Below are positions 5,393 through 5,431 of a stretch of DNA of 5,431 bases, one piece after another. Position numbers and translations under genes: made by a program. Source of the stretch: Promethearchaeia archaeon (GTDB lineage: Archaea; Asgardarchaeota; Lokiarchaeia; Sigyniarchaeales; SOKP01); assembly GCA_029856295.1 (NCBI GenBank), contig JAHQWS010000180.1, forward strand, positions 1-5,431, read 5' to 3'. The notes beneath the pieces were generated by a model that saw only the letters and a list, made by a program, of their open reading frames with translations, was not told where the DNA came from and did not search any database. The stretch's first letter is position 1, and each line of letters starts with the position of its first letter.

Positions 5393-5403
5393 AAACCTTT
5401 AAA
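5393..5403 (+). promoter_or_regulatory. AAACCTTTAAA, copy of the second SDR promoter element at the right edge
   Basis: These are the same 11 bases as at 4428-4438, placed 28 bases before the window ends and after a terminator. By analogy it could be the promoter of a gene starting about 50 bases beyond it, outside the window. An 11-base AT-rich match can arise by chance. Confidence 0.25.
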
Positions 5404-5431
5404 GTAAATAAAGACAAATATAATTTAAAAC

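Noticed and set aside
5282..5429. Open - strand frame entering from the right edge
   Set aside because: It is low-complexity Lys/Ile/Leu/Asn with no recognisable domain, running into the terminator of the SDR gene. Treated as noncoding.
5287..5431. Open + strand frame running off the right edge with a hydrophobic beginning
   Set aside because: It has no ATG and begins in a T-run terminator, so the Phe/Leu/Ile-rich product reflects T-rich noncoding sequence. A TTG at 5338 is possible but has no ribosome binding site.

Overview
The window is strongly AT-rich. It looks archaeal, because it has several GGTG/GAGGT ribosome binding sites, start-proximal TATA-like boxes that fit short or leaderless transcripts, T-run (hairpin-poor) gene ends, Lrp/AsnC effector domains, and a membrane-anchored surface protein ending in Ile-Pro-Gly-Tyr, a hydrophobic helix and a basic tail, as in archaeosortase-type sorting signals. 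Protein style (small Cys-rich half-repeat protein, IPGY tail, long uncharacterised coiled-coil protein) makes me lean to an Asgard/Lokiarchaeia-like genome. That is inference; no marker gene here proves it.

Layout. (1) Positions 1-543, + strand: the 3' part of an Lrp/AsnC-type protein entering from the left edge, then 22 bases later a complete stand-alone Lrp/AsnC effector (RAM) domain protein. Both lack a visible DNA-binding domain within the window. (2) Positions 544-911: a 200-base gap with a candidate promoter and nested inverted repeats, then a 55-residue protein with ten cysteines built from two similar halves, a probable zinc-binding protein that is easily missed because of its size. 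(3) Positions 917-2546, - strand: a 528-residue protein I cannot assign, with globular ends and a central coiled coil, closed by a multi-T terminator. (4) Positions 2547-3445: a divergent intergenic region with a 17-base palindrome at the expected start site of a 246-residue secreted, C-terminally anchored acidic surface protein. (5) Positions 3586-5275: two tandem paralogous short-chain dehydrogenases/reductases (SDRs), about 81% identical in protein by hand count, each with a full catalytic set and each apparently its own transcription unit. (6) Positions 5276-5431: a terminator, and near the edge an 11-base repeat of a sequence found in the promoter region of the second SDR.

The genes do not form an obvious single pathway. 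Only two local units are supported: the two RAM-domain genes (likely co-transcribed) and the SDR duplication (paralogues, probably NAD-dependent, substrate unknown). I saw no RNA gene, CRISPR array, insertion sequence or transposase. Nothing here is clearly a new defence or mobile system. The least explained items are the coiled-coil protein, the Cys-rich small protein and the palindromes sitting at promoter positions.
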